From contig SYGM01000055.1 of the NCBI GenBank assembly GCA_005799545.1, forward strand, positions 1 through 50,456: 50,456 nt of DNA, in the 5' to 3' direction. The notes beneath the pieces are model-generated. The model made no database searches, was not told the DNA's origin, and saw only the letters and a list, made by a program, of their open reading frames with translations. A program made the translations under genes and the position numbers. The stretch comes from Planctomycetia bacterium (lineage in GTDB: Bacteria > Planctomycetota > UBA1135 > GCA-002686595). Positions 1 through 8,909 of the stretch are shown here, one piece after another. Each line of letters begins with the position of its first letter. Positions within the stretch are counted from its first letter, which is position 1.

Positions 1-7
1 CGAAGAC

Positions 8-137
8 AGCAGGCGAATACAGCAGGCGAATACAGCAGGCGAATACAGCAGGCGAATACAGCAGGCGAATACAGCAGGCGAATACAGCAGGCGAATACAG
101 CAGGCGAATACAGCAGGCGAATACAGCAGGCGAATAC
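8..137. repeat. Perfect 13-bp tandem repeat, ten copies
   Basis: Ten head-to-tail copies of AGCAGGCGAATAC run without a mismatch, followed by a three-base partial copy; a degenerate partial copy precedes them at the window edge. The unit is not a multiple of three and has no stop in any forward frame, so the array could lie in the end of an upstream gene (stops at 153, 175 or later, depending on frame) or be intergenic. There are no spacers, so it is a microsatellite-like VNTR and not a CRISPR. The rest of 138-243 shows nothing recognisable except the ribosome binding site of the next gene. Confidence 0.95.
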
Positions 138-243
138 AGCAAACCCGGTCCTTGACGAAAAAGTACTCTTCGGCTAGCGTGACGAGGGAGCCTGCGCGAG
201 TGGTGCGTGAGCTTCCGAACTTCCCAGCATAAGAGGTATCCAC

Positions 244-1032
244 TTGAGTATCGTTCGCGGCCTCTCGTTTTTCGTTCTGGCCTGCAGTTGTGCCTTCGCT
301 TCGAGTGCAGAAGCGGGTTGGAAGTACAGAGCGAACTCGCGCATCGCACATACGCCCACGGGAGCGGTGGCTGCGCCCGCCGAGGGTTCGATCTCCGGCA
401 GCGTGGAGGGTTCTTCTGCGGAGGGTTCCGGTTTCCCTTCCACTCTGCAGTTGAACACGAAGGGATGGGCCAGAGCCTCCGATAACGAAGCCTTCTTCTC
501 GGAAACGGGTCAGACCGCTCAGGCCTGCTCGATCAGCGATACCTGCGATTGGGTGCCGACAGGTGAAGAGCCCGCTCAGGGGGAGATTGAAGACGACATG
601 CAGATGCAGGGCAGTGGCTGGCTTGATCTCGTGAACGGCGAAGCCGCTGGCAAGCTCGTGCTTGCTATGAAATACGAGAACTCGCTCGGGATCAGCGCAA
701 TTCACGCCACGACACTGGCGCGTTCCACCGAATCCCGCTCGGTCTTTGCCTTCGAGCTGGAAGTGGCCTTGCCTCTGGGGTCCGGGAATGCTGTGACCGT
801 GACGATCCCGATCAACATCGACTATGACGTGGGAGAGACCCTGTATCGTGCAGACCCCATTCTGGAACGACACACCTCGCAGGGCTGTGCCCAGTACTTC
901 ACGCGCCAGTTGAAGATGTCATCCAATCTCGAGGTGTTTGCAGATGGCTGGTTCCTCGACATGGCAGCATCCCGCGTGGCGTTCGAGGGCGTCATTGTGA
1001 CGACAACGCACGGTCAGGCCTGTCCTCAGTGA
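244..1032 (+). CDS. Exported protein of unknown function
   Basis: A 262-residue protein with a clear signal peptide (hydrophobic residues 6-20, ending S-S-A-E-A-G) and a mature part rich in Gly, Ser and Thr. It has four Cys in the mature chain, probably disulphide-bonded. The start is a TTG at 244, preceded by AAGAGG at 231-236 at normal spacing; no ATG fits better. It overlaps the next gene by four bases (GTGA), so the two are probably co-translated. No family was recognised. Third positions look less GC-biased than in the rest of the window, which may mean recent acquisition. The exported location is well supported; the function is unknown. Confidence 0.7.
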   Translation: MSIVRGLSFFVLACSCAFASSAEAGWKYRANSRIAHTPTGAVAAPAEGSISGSVEGSSAEGSGFPSTLQLNTKGWARASDNEAFFSETGQTAQACSISDTCDWVPTGEEPAQGEIEDDMQMQGSGWLDLVNGEAAGKLVLAMKYENSLGISAIHATTLARSTESRSVFAFELEVALPLGSGNAVTVTIPINIDYDVGETLYRADPILERHTSQGCAQYFTRQLKMSSNLEVFADGWFLDMAASRVAFEGVIVTTTHGQACPQ

Positions 1033-3059
1033 AAGCTGTCATGAAGCCGGGCTGGCTGCTGCTTCTCGCGATTGCGCTCATACTGCTTCTGGTTGGCGTC
1101 GTCTTTCGGTTTCGGGCACCGCAGGCCTCGCCCCGGGGCTCTGTGGAGCCTGCCAACATCCTGATCATTCAGGAGCCCGTTTCCCAATCCACGGCGGGCT
1201 CCGAGACGACAAGCGTGCCCGAGCGCAGCGCCCAGTCCGCGATGCCACCAACCCGATCCGGTTCGGTCACCTGTCAGGTGCTTGATGATTCCGGACGGCC
1301 TCGCAGCGGCATCGTACTCTGGCTGATGCAGCACTCGAAGACGCCGAGGGAGCAGCGTCTGCTGAGTTCCCTCCGGTTCGGTTCAGCCGGTGCCTCGGCC
1401 TTTGACGATCCGGTGATGCAGCGCACAACGGATGCCGACGGAATCGCGGCGTGGGAAGGCATCCACACGGGTGAAGACTACTACCTTTGCGCTCCTCTGG
1501 GTAAGGCACTGGTTTTTGCTTCCAATCCGAAACACAGTGAGTTCGTCACGCGCAACGGGATGCCGTACCCCAATCCTGATGGCGTAGATGGAGTATCCGG
1601 ACTGTTTGCCGTTCGGGACGGAGAGACGCACAACGAAGCAGCCGAGCATGTGGGCTCCTGCACCATCGTGGGGCGGATTCCGCAGTGTGCCATTTCGTCG
1701 GTGGATCGCCGCCATCGATTGCAGATGACCGTGATGTCGATTGTGGATGGAAACATGGCGATGGAAGCTCAACTGGTGGAAGGGCTTGCCGGCGACCACA
1801 CGTTCGCCATTCCCAACATCACGCCCGGGGAGAAGGTCCTCCAGATCGTCTGGGGAGACCCCGAAGATCACTACTTCTTCATTCAGCGTTGCCTTGAACT
1901 CCGGGCGGATGAGAATATCGATTGCGGTGTGATGCACACGGCTCGTGTTCCTGCGCGACGGTTCACTGTCGAACTCGTCGACCACGACGGTCTCGTACTG
2001 CCGACCGACAGGGTATTTGTGAGCCAAGAGGCTGCGGATCCGCAGGCTCTCGCGCTTCAACTGGGTTACGCGCACCTTCGTGATCTGGTGGAGGGTGATG
2101 ATCCGCGGATCCTGCTGGAAATATCGTGTGAAACACCCACGCAGGAATCTGGCTGTTCCCTCGCCAAGAACAACGCCTCGATGCCGATCGGGACGTGGAT
2201 CGCACCGATCGCAGGCCGGGAATGCACTCTGCATGGCGTCACCGACCTCCCTGATCGGCCGATCCGGACCTGTATTCAGTCGCCACTCGTGGCATCGGGC
2301 CGCATGTTCACCCTTCTTCCCGGATACAGCCTGAAGAACAATCCGTATGGGACACTCGCAGCGACAGCGGAGCCGCAGAGACTGCCCATTCAGGTCAACC
2401 GGACGCGCGAGTTGCGCGTGCAGGTAGGTAACCCGCCGGTGACCGCGATCCATGAGGCGTGTCGGGTAAGGCTGTGGATTCTGGATCCTGATAGCGGTCG
2501 CGAATTGGCAGCAAAAAGCGGCAACCACGGGCCGGACAAGCGAGGGCGGGTGGAGCCGATCGGGTATTCATTCCGCTTGCCTGTGTCGGTCACTCAGGTC
2601 CGGATCGTGTGCAACATCTGCCGGCATGATGAAACATCGGGATGCGATGTGCCGGGGAGCCCCGGGCTCATTTCAGACGCGATTCTCGCCCTTGAACCCA
2701 CAGCAGAGCAGGTCACTCATCTACCGGAATGGAAAGGGGCAGTCGCCTTGTCTGGCACGCTGGTGACCCCCGAGGGCGATCCGGTGCCAGGAAAAGCACT
2801 GGGCATTTTCCTGGAGCTGGCGCCGCAGGCGGGGCAAAGCAGGTCAGCGATCCATTCCCGAAATCCACTGGAACATCTGAGACAGATAGCCACCTACACA
2901 GACAGCCAGGGCCGGTTCTTCTTCGGCGCCTTGCCGCCCGGTTCGAGGGTGTTCTATCCGGAAACGCTTAAAGAACCCCGGTTTGGCATGAGCCCGTTGC
3001 AGTGTGACGACGCCGGCAGCGTCTACAGTACGGTGATCACGCTGCTCCGCGAGTTCTGA
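1029..3059 (+). CDS. Membrane-anchored protein with carboxypeptidase-regulatory-like (Ig-fold) domains
   Basis: A 676-residue protein with an N-terminal membrane anchor (roughly residues 7-26, very Leu/Ile/Val-rich) and a large extracytoplasmic part. A stretch near residue 80 (S-V-T-C-Q-V-L-D-D-S-G-R-P) and one near 575 (L-S-G-T-L-V-T-P-E-G-D-P-V) match the opening strand of carboxypeptidase-regulatory-like domains. The motif D-S-Q-G-R-F-F-F-G-A-L-P-P-G near the C-terminus is the usual closing strand. Such domains are common in large planctomycete surface proteins and usually have no enzymatic role. The start used is GTG 1029, overlapping the upstream stop; ATG 1041 is an alternative. It is probably co-expressed with the preceding exported protein. 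Confidence 0.7.
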   Translation: MKAVMKPGWLLLLAIALILLLVGVVFRFRAPQASPRGSVEPANILIIQEPVSQSTAGSETTSVPERSAQSAMPPTRSGSVTCQVLDDSGRPRSGIVLWLMQHSKTPREQRLLSSLRFGSAGASAFDDPVMQRTTDADGIAAWEGIHTGEDYYLCAPLGKALVFASNPKHSEFVTRNGMPYPNPDGVDGVSGLFAVRDGETHNEAAEHVGSCTIVGRIPQCAISSVDRRHRLQMTVMSIVDGNMAMEAQLVEGLAGDHTFAIPNITPGEKVLQIVWGDPEDHYFFIQRCLELRADENIDCGVMHTARVPARRFTVELVDHDGLVLPTDRVFVSQEAADPQALALQLGYAHLRDLVEGDDPRILLEISCETPTQESGCSLAKNNASMPIGTWIAPIAGRECTLHGVTDLPDRPIRTCIQSPLVASGRMFTLLPGYSLKNNPYGTLAATAEPQRLPIQVNRTRELRVQVGNPPVTAIHEACRVRLWILDPDSGRELAAKSGNHGPDKRGRVEPIGYSFRLPVSVTQVRIVCNICRHDETSGCDVPGSPGLISDAILALEPTAEQVTHLPEWKGAVALSGTLVTPEGDPVPGKALGIFLELAPQAGQSRSAIHSRNPLEHLRQIATYTDSQGRFFFGALPPGSRVFYPETLKEPRFGMSPLQCDDAGSVYSTVITLLREF

Positions 3060-3102
3060 GACGAGCTGTGGAGAGTGGCGGCAGGGAACGCCCAAGGGCG
3101 GA

Positions 3103-3137
3103 GTCAGGAACAACGAGTGAGGGGCTTGCTTCCTGAC
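3103..3137. terminator. Hairpin between convergent genes
   Basis: Inverted repeat GTCAGGAA / TTCCTGAC (3103-3110 and 3130-3137) with a 19-base loop lies between the convergent stops at 3059 and 3142. There is no T-run, so it is only a weak bidirectional terminator candidate. Confidence 0.35.
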
Positions 3138-3141
3138 CGGC

Positions 3142-4107
3142 TCACCGGGCCACCAACGCCGCGCCGATCGCGCCGGCCTCGTCGCCGAGCTCGCTCAGCA
3201 GCAGCTTGGGCGGTTTCTCGGGCACGAACAGTTGGCGCTGCAGCGCAGACTCGATCGCGGGCAGACAGCGCGGACCAAGCCGGCCACCAAGACCGCCGCC
3301 GAGCACGACGCCATCGAGATCGAGCAGATTGACGACGGAGGCCATCGCCAGGCCCAGAGCTTCGCAGGCTCGTGCTGTGATCTCCTGAGCAACACGATCC
3401 TCCTTCTCGAGCGCCTTGTCCCAGATTCCGCTGGAGAGCCTGTCCGAGGCCTTCTTCTCCATCAAGTCGAAGAGCACCGTCTTACGCCCCTGCGCCGCCA
3501 GCTTGCGCGCGCGCTTTTCCATCGCGAGTCGGCCCGCATAGGCCTCGAGGCACCCTTTCAGTCCGCAGGGGCATTGCGCGCCGTTCTTCTTCACGAGCGT
3601 GTGACCGAACTCGCCCGCATGTCCGCGTCCAAGCCACCGGCGACCGTCGAGGATCACTCCGCCGCCGACGCCGGTTCCCCACCAGACACCGAGGAAGGAG
3701 TTGAGCCGACGCCCGGCGCCGAGGCGCGCTTCCGCTTCGACGGCGACGCCGACGTCATTGCCGAGACGGACGGGCTTGCCCAAGCGCGTCTGCAGTTCCG
3801 CGGCAGCGGCCACGGGCTTGTCAAAGCCGCTGACATTGCTGGCGTGTGAGATCGTGCCCTGTGCGGCATCGACGGCACCGGGCGAGCCGACTCCGATGCT
3901 GCCAAGGTCGATCGAAGCAGCACCCGCATCCTGCAGGGCGCTGAGCACGCTTGCTGCCACGGCATCGAGCACCTTGCGCGGACCGCCGAGCTGCGGAGTC
4001 TCCATGCGCGCGCGCCCCAGTACCCGGTGGTGCTCATCGAGGATGACGGCGGCGATCTTGGTGCCGCCAAGGTCGACGCCTGCACGCAGGGCAGGAGGGG
4101 GGCTCAT
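3142..4107 (-). CDS. ROK-family sugar kinase (glucokinase-like)
   Basis: About 321 residues, the usual length for ROK proteins. The N-terminal ATP-phosphate loop D-L-G-G-T-K lies near residues 12-17. N-D-V-G contains the likely catalytic Asp. G-H-A-G-E-F-G-H is followed by the ROK zinc site C-P-C-G-L-K-G-C-L-E near residue 179, with all three Cys present. The C-terminal G-G-G-L-G and final E-A-G-A-I-G-A-A-L are also typical. Without a DNA-binding N-terminus it is a kinase and not a NagC/Mlc-type repressor; glucose or another hexose is the probable substrate. ATG 4107 follows a GAGAG; ATG 4128 (seven residues longer) is the alternative. It is a single gene, with a hairpin separating it from the Bat-type operon. 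Confidence 0.9.
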   Translation of the reverse strand: MSPPPALRAGVDLGGTKIAAVILDEHHRVLGRARMETPQLGGPRKVLDAVAASVLSALQDAGAASIDLGSIGVGSPGAVDAAQGTISHASNVSGFDKPVAAAAELQTRLGKPVRLGNDVGVAVEAEARLGAGRRLNSFLGVWWGTGVGGGVILDGRRWLGRGHAGEFGHTLVKKNGAQCPCGLKGCLEAYAGRLAMEKRARKLAAQGRKTVLFDLMEKKASDRLSSGIWDKALEKEDRVAQEITARACEALGLAMASVVNLLDLDGVVLGGGLGGRLGPRCLPAIESALQRQLFVPEKPPKLLLSELGDEAGAIGAALVAR

Positions 4108-4145
4108 GGTGTCTCTCTGATCGGTCATGGTGTCGGTGAATCATG

Positions 4146-4183
4146 AGCGCAGCCCGCACCCTTGGGGGGGCGCGGGCTGCGCT
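4146..4183 (-). terminator. Terminator-like hairpin after the Bat-type operon
   Basis: A perfect 12-bp inverted repeat, AGCGCAGCCCGC at 4146-4157 and its complement at 4172-4183, with a 14-base loop. It lies 20 bases after the stop of the last operon gene (4203) and just upstream of the ROK kinase gene. No clear U-tract follows, so the strength is uncertain. Confidence 0.55.
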
Positions 4184-4202
4184 GAGGGTCGGGATGAGTC
4201 GT

Positions 4203-7200
4203 TCAGCGCGCGTGCGCTGCCCACTCGTTGGCGATGCGCGACAGATCGGGTGCCGAGCTGCTGCTGGTGCCGAAGTAATGCTCCTCCAGACGCGCGATCT
4301 CGGCCTGAAGCGCGGCCTTGCGGTCGCCGGCGATGCCGTTGGCCTCGATCTGTCGCAGGAAGCCCAGCACGGTGAAGGCCGTGAGCTCGTCCGGGAGCGC
4401 CGGACCGCCGGCCGACTCCACTTGCGCAGGGCGGTTGCGGCGCAGGGCAACGAACGCACCGCCGGCCAGCAGGGCCAATCCGGCCGTCCACCACATCCAG
4501 GCGCGGCTCTGCTTGCCGTACTGGCGCTCGAGCGCGACGACCGCGCCGACGCTGGCGAGGTCCGCATCTTCGTAGCGGAAGTTCTCCAGCTTGGCGCCCT
4601 CGACCTTGGCCGTGGGGAAGTTGAATTCCTTAGGCAGCTCCTTGAGGCCTTCGCGGCCCTTGAGAGTCAGCGTGAAGATGCGCTCGCACTGCACGCCTTC
4701 ACCCTTGCCTTCATCGTCGAACTTGACGATCGAGGCGCGCGTGTCGTCACGCTTGGTGATCTCGAAATCCTTCGGTGCGAAGCTGACGATCTGCTCCAGT
4801 TCGGGCAGCAGTCCGATGGCGCGTGCCTTGACCTCGAGCACGAGCTTGCCGTCCTTTGCCTGACGCTCGTCCAGTGTCTGGGTCAGCTGCAGGTTCTCAA
4901 ACGGGCGCGGGTCACCGGCCGGGGGAGTGCAGTCGATCGGCACAACGGAAGTTTCGATCGGCAGGACCGCGTAGCCGGAAGTGTCCAGGAAATCGAGGTC
5001 GAGACGCAGCGAGGGGATGCGATCGACCTGCGGTCCGCGCGGCTTCAGCAGCAGATAAGCGTAGTGCGTGTTGCGCCAGCCGTACTCCGCCGTCGCCACG
5101 GACTGCGTCTCGGGACTGTTGAAGGTCACCGAGAGCACTTCGAAGTTCTCCTTGAGCGCTTCACGTGCCGCCTCCTCGAACTTGTCGCGGTAGTCCTCGG
5201 TCGGACGCCCGTAGTTGAACGAGAAGTTGAGCGCGTTCTGGTTCTGCAGGTACTTCCCGAAGCCGCCCGATTCGCGCTCGATCTCCTTGGTGTGACGGAT
5301 GTCGACGCGCACGCCGAACGGATCGCCGTGTCCGACGCGATCGGAACCGTCGACGCTGGCGACCAGACGGATCTCGGTGACCAGATCCTTGTAGTACTCG
5401 TAGAGTCGGCGCGCTTCGGCTGCGAGGTCGTGGTTGCCGCAGATGGCCAGGCCCTCGCGGACATAGCGGAACTTCACGGCCGGGTTGGCATTGCCCATGC
5501 GCGTGAACAGCGTGTTGGTGAACATCGCCATGTGGCGCTCACCGCGCTGGCCTGCGATGGCCTCCAGAGCCGCCTTGATCTTCGGGAACTCCCGCTCGGC
5601 CGCCACGCGCTCGTGGTTGATCGCGCGCAGGTCGACGGCACCCAGCGAGGCGTAGAACCACGTCACGAAGGCATCCGCCGTCTCTTCTTCCTGAGGCAGT
5701 GTCTCGACCTGCGCGGAGTACAGCTCCACGGCGCGCGCAAAGCGGTTGAGCGCTTCCTGCCGCCTCTCGGAGAAGCCGGCATCCTTCTTCAGCTCCTTGC
5801 GGTAGTCATTCTCATCGTGCTTCAGGGCCGCATCCGCCAGCGTCAGGCGCCAGCTCTCGGGATGCTGGGCCAGCGCGGAGCTCAGCGTGGCCTGCGCCAG
5901 TTCATAGCCGCGCAGTACCTCGGCCTCGATGTCCTGCTTGTTGCGCTTGGTCTTGGCGTCGCGCTGCACCGCAGGATCGTTCCAGATGTTGAGCAGATTG
6001 GTCCGCATCTGCTCCATCAGCGTGGCCAGCGTGGCGGGTTCCAGCTGCTTCATCGAGCCGAAGATGCGCTCGATGGTCTCCAGTCGGTACACCTCCGCCT
6101 TGCTGTGCGCCGCCGTGAAGGCCTGCGCAAGCAGCTTGGGATCAACAAGGTTCTCAATGGGCAGCGCGTTGAGCCGCTGCACCCACTGTCCCAGCTCCGT
6201 CAGATTGCGCTCCTGCTTGGAGCGGGTGAGCGGAATGCCGTTGGCGCGCTCCTCGAAGCCATAGAAGTAGGTGTACTGGTTGCGGTTCTGGTTCTGATCC
6301 GGATTGTGATTCTTGGCCCACACGCGGAAGAACTCATCCACCAGCTGCTTGGCGGGCTTGGGGTGCACCTTGGCCAGAGATTCGATGTACGGGAAGGCCT
6401 TGGCTTCTTCTCCGACCTTGAGATACAGCTGCGCGAAGACCATGTGGTACTTCGGGCGCAAGGACTCCTCGACGAGAGCCAGCCAGTCGTCGCCCGGTCG
6501 CAGCTCGAGGATTTCCCCGGGCTTGAGCGGCGTGGGCGCATTGCCCCGCATCTGGTAGTCCTGATCGTAGAAGTAGAAGTTGCCGTAGGTGTCCCGCTGC
6601 ATCTTGGGGCCCAGTGAGTTCGATGTGTCGAACTGATAGGTCACTAATGCTTCGCGCAGCCAGTTGTTCGCCAGCAGCGAGAGCTCCTTGTTCCAGTTCT
6701 GCGCACGCTCCGGCGCAGCAGCCAGCAGCGCTTTGGCGGCCGTTACCTGAAGCTCGAGCAGCTTCTTGCGATCTTCCGGTTGCGGAGCCTTGGCAGCGAG
6801 CGCCGTGGAGGAGTTGCTGCCGATGGCCGCCAGAATCTCCATTCCGCGCTCCGGCCGGGCCGTGAAGCTCTCATCGAGCCACTTCTGGCCCAATTCCTTC
6901 GAGATGCGCGGCGCGAGATCAACTGCGCGGCTCAGTGCTTCCTGCTTCTCCTTTTCGTCGATTTCGCCGGCGGCCAGCGCCGCCTGGGTGACTTTCCATG
7001 CACTCACGAGCCACTCGACCTTGCCGTCCTTCGCATTCTGGGCCAGCAGGTGGCGAGCCAGCAGGTTGAGGCCCTCGCGGTCGTTCTTCTGCTCGGCGTC
7101 TTCCACGGTCGGCAGGAACTCGCCCATGGCGACCAGTTCGCTCGCTGCTGCGAGCAGGCGTGCCAGTGCGCGGCGCTGCAGCACGAACTTCTCATCCGAC

Positions 7201-8072
7201 ATTCGCGGGCGCAGTGAGCCGAGGAATGTGTCCAGTTGATTGCCCTGCTCCAGCGATTGGCGCAACAGCGCGCCCAGCTGCGCGAGTTGCTCCTTTGTCA
7301 GCTCAAGCGCACTCGCCTCGGCGAGTCCAAGCACATCGGCAGGATCGAAACGGTTCTTTTCGATGTAGCGCTGACCCTGCGGAGGAACTTCCGGGCGCTG
7401 CTGCGGTCCCTTGATCAAGCTCGCCAGCAAGTGCTCGTAAATGGCCTTCTTGTCCGCCTTGGACTTGAGGGTGGCGAGGTAAGTCTTGATGCCGGTCCAA
7501 TCACCCAGCGTCACCATGCGCTGCATGGCGAGCGCCTCGTTTTCGATCGCCGCGGCTTCGGCCTTCTTCTTCGCGGCTTCTTCCTTGGCCTTGTTGCGGG
7601 CCTTGTTGGCGGCTTCCTTCTCGGCGGCTTCCTTCTCGGATTCGGCCTGGGGTGCGCCGTCCGCGGAGGGTGCTGATTCAGCCGTTTGCGATTCTGCGGG
7701 CGCAACTTCCACCGGCGCATCCGCAGGCTGTGTTTCCGTAGTTGGCGCTTCCGCCGGCTTCACCGGCGTCGACCAGACCTTCAGGATCGTCGAAGGACGG
7801 CGGTCGTAGTCGTTGCGCTTCATGCGCTCGCCGCGCGGTGTGGGCTTGTCTTCCTTCTTGGGCTTGGCCGCCTCCGGCTCGATCTGGCCCTCCTCGATGA
7901 TCATCGGTTCTTCGACAACGAAGTCACCTGACTCCTCGATCACCTGACCACCTTGAATCACGGTGACGGGCACAGCCGCCGAGCTGCGAACGATCACCGT
8001 CTGTGCAAGGGCCGTCGATGCGGGCAGTGCGGCGAAAATGATGGCGTACAGGCGCCAAATGCGCGGATTCAT
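4203..8072 (-). CDS. Very large exported, C-terminally anchored protein of the Bat-type operon
   Basis: A 1289-residue protein with a signal peptide (residues 1-23, ending A-L-A-Q), then an acidic Ala/Glu/Lys-rich low-complexity region (about 100-175). A long mainly helical region follows that looks TPR-like but has no repeat I can assign with certainty. A beta-rich segment comes next, then one membrane helix at about 1213-1230 (M-W-W-T-A-G-L-A-L-L-A-G-G) followed by Arg and a 60-residue cytoplasmic tail. The topology (long periplasmic part, one C-terminal helix) resembles BatD-like proteins but it is much longer. It is last in the operon after MoxR, DUF58, the VWA proteins and the BatC-like protein, so it probably belongs to the same envelope-stress or complex-assembly machine. 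No enzymatic motif was seen. Confidence 0.85.
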   Translation of the reverse strand: MNPRIWRLYAIIFAALPASTALAQTVIVRSSAAVPVTVIQGGQVIEESGDFVVEEPMIIEEGQIEPEAAKPKKEDKPTPRGERMKRNDYDRRPSTILKVWSTPVKPAEAPTTETQPADAPVEVAPAESQTAESAPSADGAPQAESEKEAAEKEAANKARNKAKEEAAKKKAEAAAIENEALAMQRMVTLGDWTGIKTYLATLKSKADKKAIYEHLLASLIKGPQQRPEVPPQGQRYIEKNRFDPADVLGLAEASALELTKEQLAQLGALLRQSLEQGNQLDTFLGSLRPRMSDEKFVLQRRALARLLAAASELVAMGEFLPTVEDAEQKNDREGLNLLARHLLAQNAKDGKVEWLVSAWKVTQAALAAGEIDEKEKQEALSRAVDLAPRISKELGQKWLDESFTARPERGMEILAAIGSNSSTALAAKAPQPEDRKKLLELQVTAAKALLAAAPERAQNWNKELSLLANNWLREALVTYQFDTSNSLGPKMQRDTYGNFYFYDQDYQMRGNAPTPLKPGEILELRPGDDWLALVEESLRPKYHMVFAQLYLKVGEEAKAFPYIESLAKVHPKPAKQLVDEFFRVWAKNHNPDQNQNRNQYTYFYGFEERANGIPLTRSKQERNLTELGQWVQRLNALPIENLVDPKLLAQAFTAAHSKAEVYRLETIERIFGSMKQLEPATLATLMEQMRTNLLNIWNDPAVQRDAKTKRNKQDIEAEVLRGYELAQATLSSALAQHPESWRLTLADAALKHDENDYRKELKKDAGFSERRQEALNRFARAVELYSAQVETLPQEEETADAFVTWFYASLGAVDLRAINHERVAAEREFPKIKAALEAIAGQRGERHMAMFTNTLFTRMGNANPAVKFRYVREGLAICGNHDLAAEARRLYEYYKDLVTEIRLVASVDGSDRVGHGDPFGVRVDIRHTKEIERESGGFGKYLQNQNALNFSFNYGRPTEDYRDKFEEAAREALKENFEVLSVTFNSPETQSVATAEYGWRNTHYAYLLLKPRGPQVDRIPSLRLDLDFLDTSGYAVLPIETSVVPIDCTPPAGDPRPFENLQLTQTLDERQAKDGKLVLEVKARAIGLLPELEQIVSFAPKDFEITKRDDTRASIVKFDDEGKGEGVQCERIFTLTLKGREGLKELPKEFNFPTAKVEGAKLENFRYEDADLASVGAVVALERQYGKQSRAWMWWTAGLALLAGGAFVALRRNRPAQVESAGGPALPDELTAFTVLGFLRQIEANGIAGDRKAALQAEIARLEEHYFGTSSSSAPDLSRIANEWAAHAR

Positions 8073-8099
8073 TCAACAATCTCCACCAGCGATGAGAAT

Positions 8100-8124
8100 C
8101 CACCCTTCGCGCGGCGAAGGGTGG
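8100..8124 (-). terminator. Strong hairpin between the BatC-like gene and the 1289-residue gene
   Basis: A perfect 11-bp stem, CCACCCTTCGC at 8100-8110 and GCGAAGGGTGG at 8114-8124, with a three-base loop. It begins 12 bases beyond the TGA that closes the extended frame of the upstream gene (8137). It could terminate part of the transcripts or set the expression ratio within the operon. The rest of 8073-8136 shows nothing else. Confidence 0.5.
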
Positions 8125-8136
8125 TCGTACGAAGCA

Positions 8137-8892
8137 TCAGGAACCGGAGCCGTCGGGCGGCGGTCCACCACCCGCACCGCGAGCGTCCGAGGGTTGCTTG
8201 CCTTGGCTCTTGCTCTTGCCTTTGCTGCCGCGACCGCGGCCGCTACCGCAACCTTGTCACTGCGAAGGCAGGGGGAGTCCCTGCAGATCCGCGATGTCCA
8301 TCCGGGCCAGCCGGATGGCGGACTCGAGGTCCTCCTGCGCAACCTTGGCCGACTTCTCGTCCTTGGCGGCGAGGGCCTGCTCGGCGATCAGCTTGTAGTT
8401 CTGACGCGAGGCGTCGATCTCGGACTGCCACTCGGCTTCGGGTGCGCCCTCGAGGCGCAGCAGCCAGGTCGTGTAGTACTGGGCATTCGCGAGCGCAGCG
8501 CGAGCTTCGCGCTTGAGCGTTGCATCGGCGCTCGGATCGGCGTCGAGCTCCTGAACCAGCGCATCCAGTCCGCGACGCGCGTCCGGCAGTTTGCTGACGA
8601 ACATCTGCGCCTTGGCCTGCTCGAGTCGCAGTTGGCGCGACTCCGCAGTCAGGCCGGCCGGCAGCGCTGCCAGCGCCTCGGTGTAGGCGGCCTCGGCTTC
8701 CTCCCACAGCTCGCGCGCGGCTTCGTCGCCATCGAGCGCTGCCTTGAGAGAGGCACGGGTGGCGGCATCGCGCGCGCGCACGATCGCTGCATCGGCCACA
8801 TCGGAGCGCAGGTGCTCCTGGCCCGGACCGTAGTGATAGGCCGCAGCGCCCACGGGCACGAGCAGCCACAGGAAAAGCAGGAGCTTGCGCAT
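8137..8892 (-). CDS. BatC-like exported helical protein; possible UxxC selenoprotein by UGA readthrough
   Basis: With ordinary decoding this is a 211-residue protein (8257-8892). It has a signal peptide or anchor (residues 3-18) and an Ala/Glu-rich helical body of TPR-like character, at the place batC occupies in batA-batB-batC operons. The terminal TGA at 8259-8257 is followed in frame by Q-G-C and then a Gly/Ser/Arg/Lys-rich tail of 39 residues in all, ending G-P-P-P-D-G-S-G-S before a TGA at 8139-8137. Read as selenocysteine, codon 212 makes U-Q-G-C, a UxxC motif. A GGUC-loop hairpin follows at SECIS distance. The tail has a protein-like low-complexity composition, and a strong hairpin follows its stop. 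The 211-residue product is certain; the 251-residue selenoprotein form is inferred. Confidence 0.6.
8227..8240 (-). promoter_or_regulatory. SECIS-like hairpin after the BatC-like TGA
   Basis: On the minus strand GCCGC-GGTC-GCGGC forms a five-bp stem with a GGUC loop. The first loop G is the 22nd base after the TGA, within the 16-37 base range known for bacterial SECIS elements. Two outer pairs extend the stem beyond one mismatch. The loop sequence is the same as in the two tandem TlpA-like selenoprotein candidates. The stem is short in a GC-rich background, so chance is not excluded. Confidence 0.45.
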
Positions 8893-8909
8893 GCTGTGGA
8901 TTGTACTCC

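Noticed and set aside
8-137. CRISPR array
   Set aside because: The 13-bp units are directly adjacent with no spacers, far too short for CRISPR repeats, and no cas gene is in the window.
4143-6617. An 824-residue open frame on the plus strand
   Set aside because: It lies wholly opposite the 1289-residue operon gene; such long antisense frames are expected in GC-rich coding DNA, and its composition (Leu/Arg/Gly-rich, no domain) is not protein-like.
8073-8342. An 89-residue minus-strand frame ending at the 1289-residue gene's start
   Set aside because: It runs in another frame across the end of the BatC-like gene and a strong hairpin; the frame continuous with the BatC-like gene explains this stretch better.
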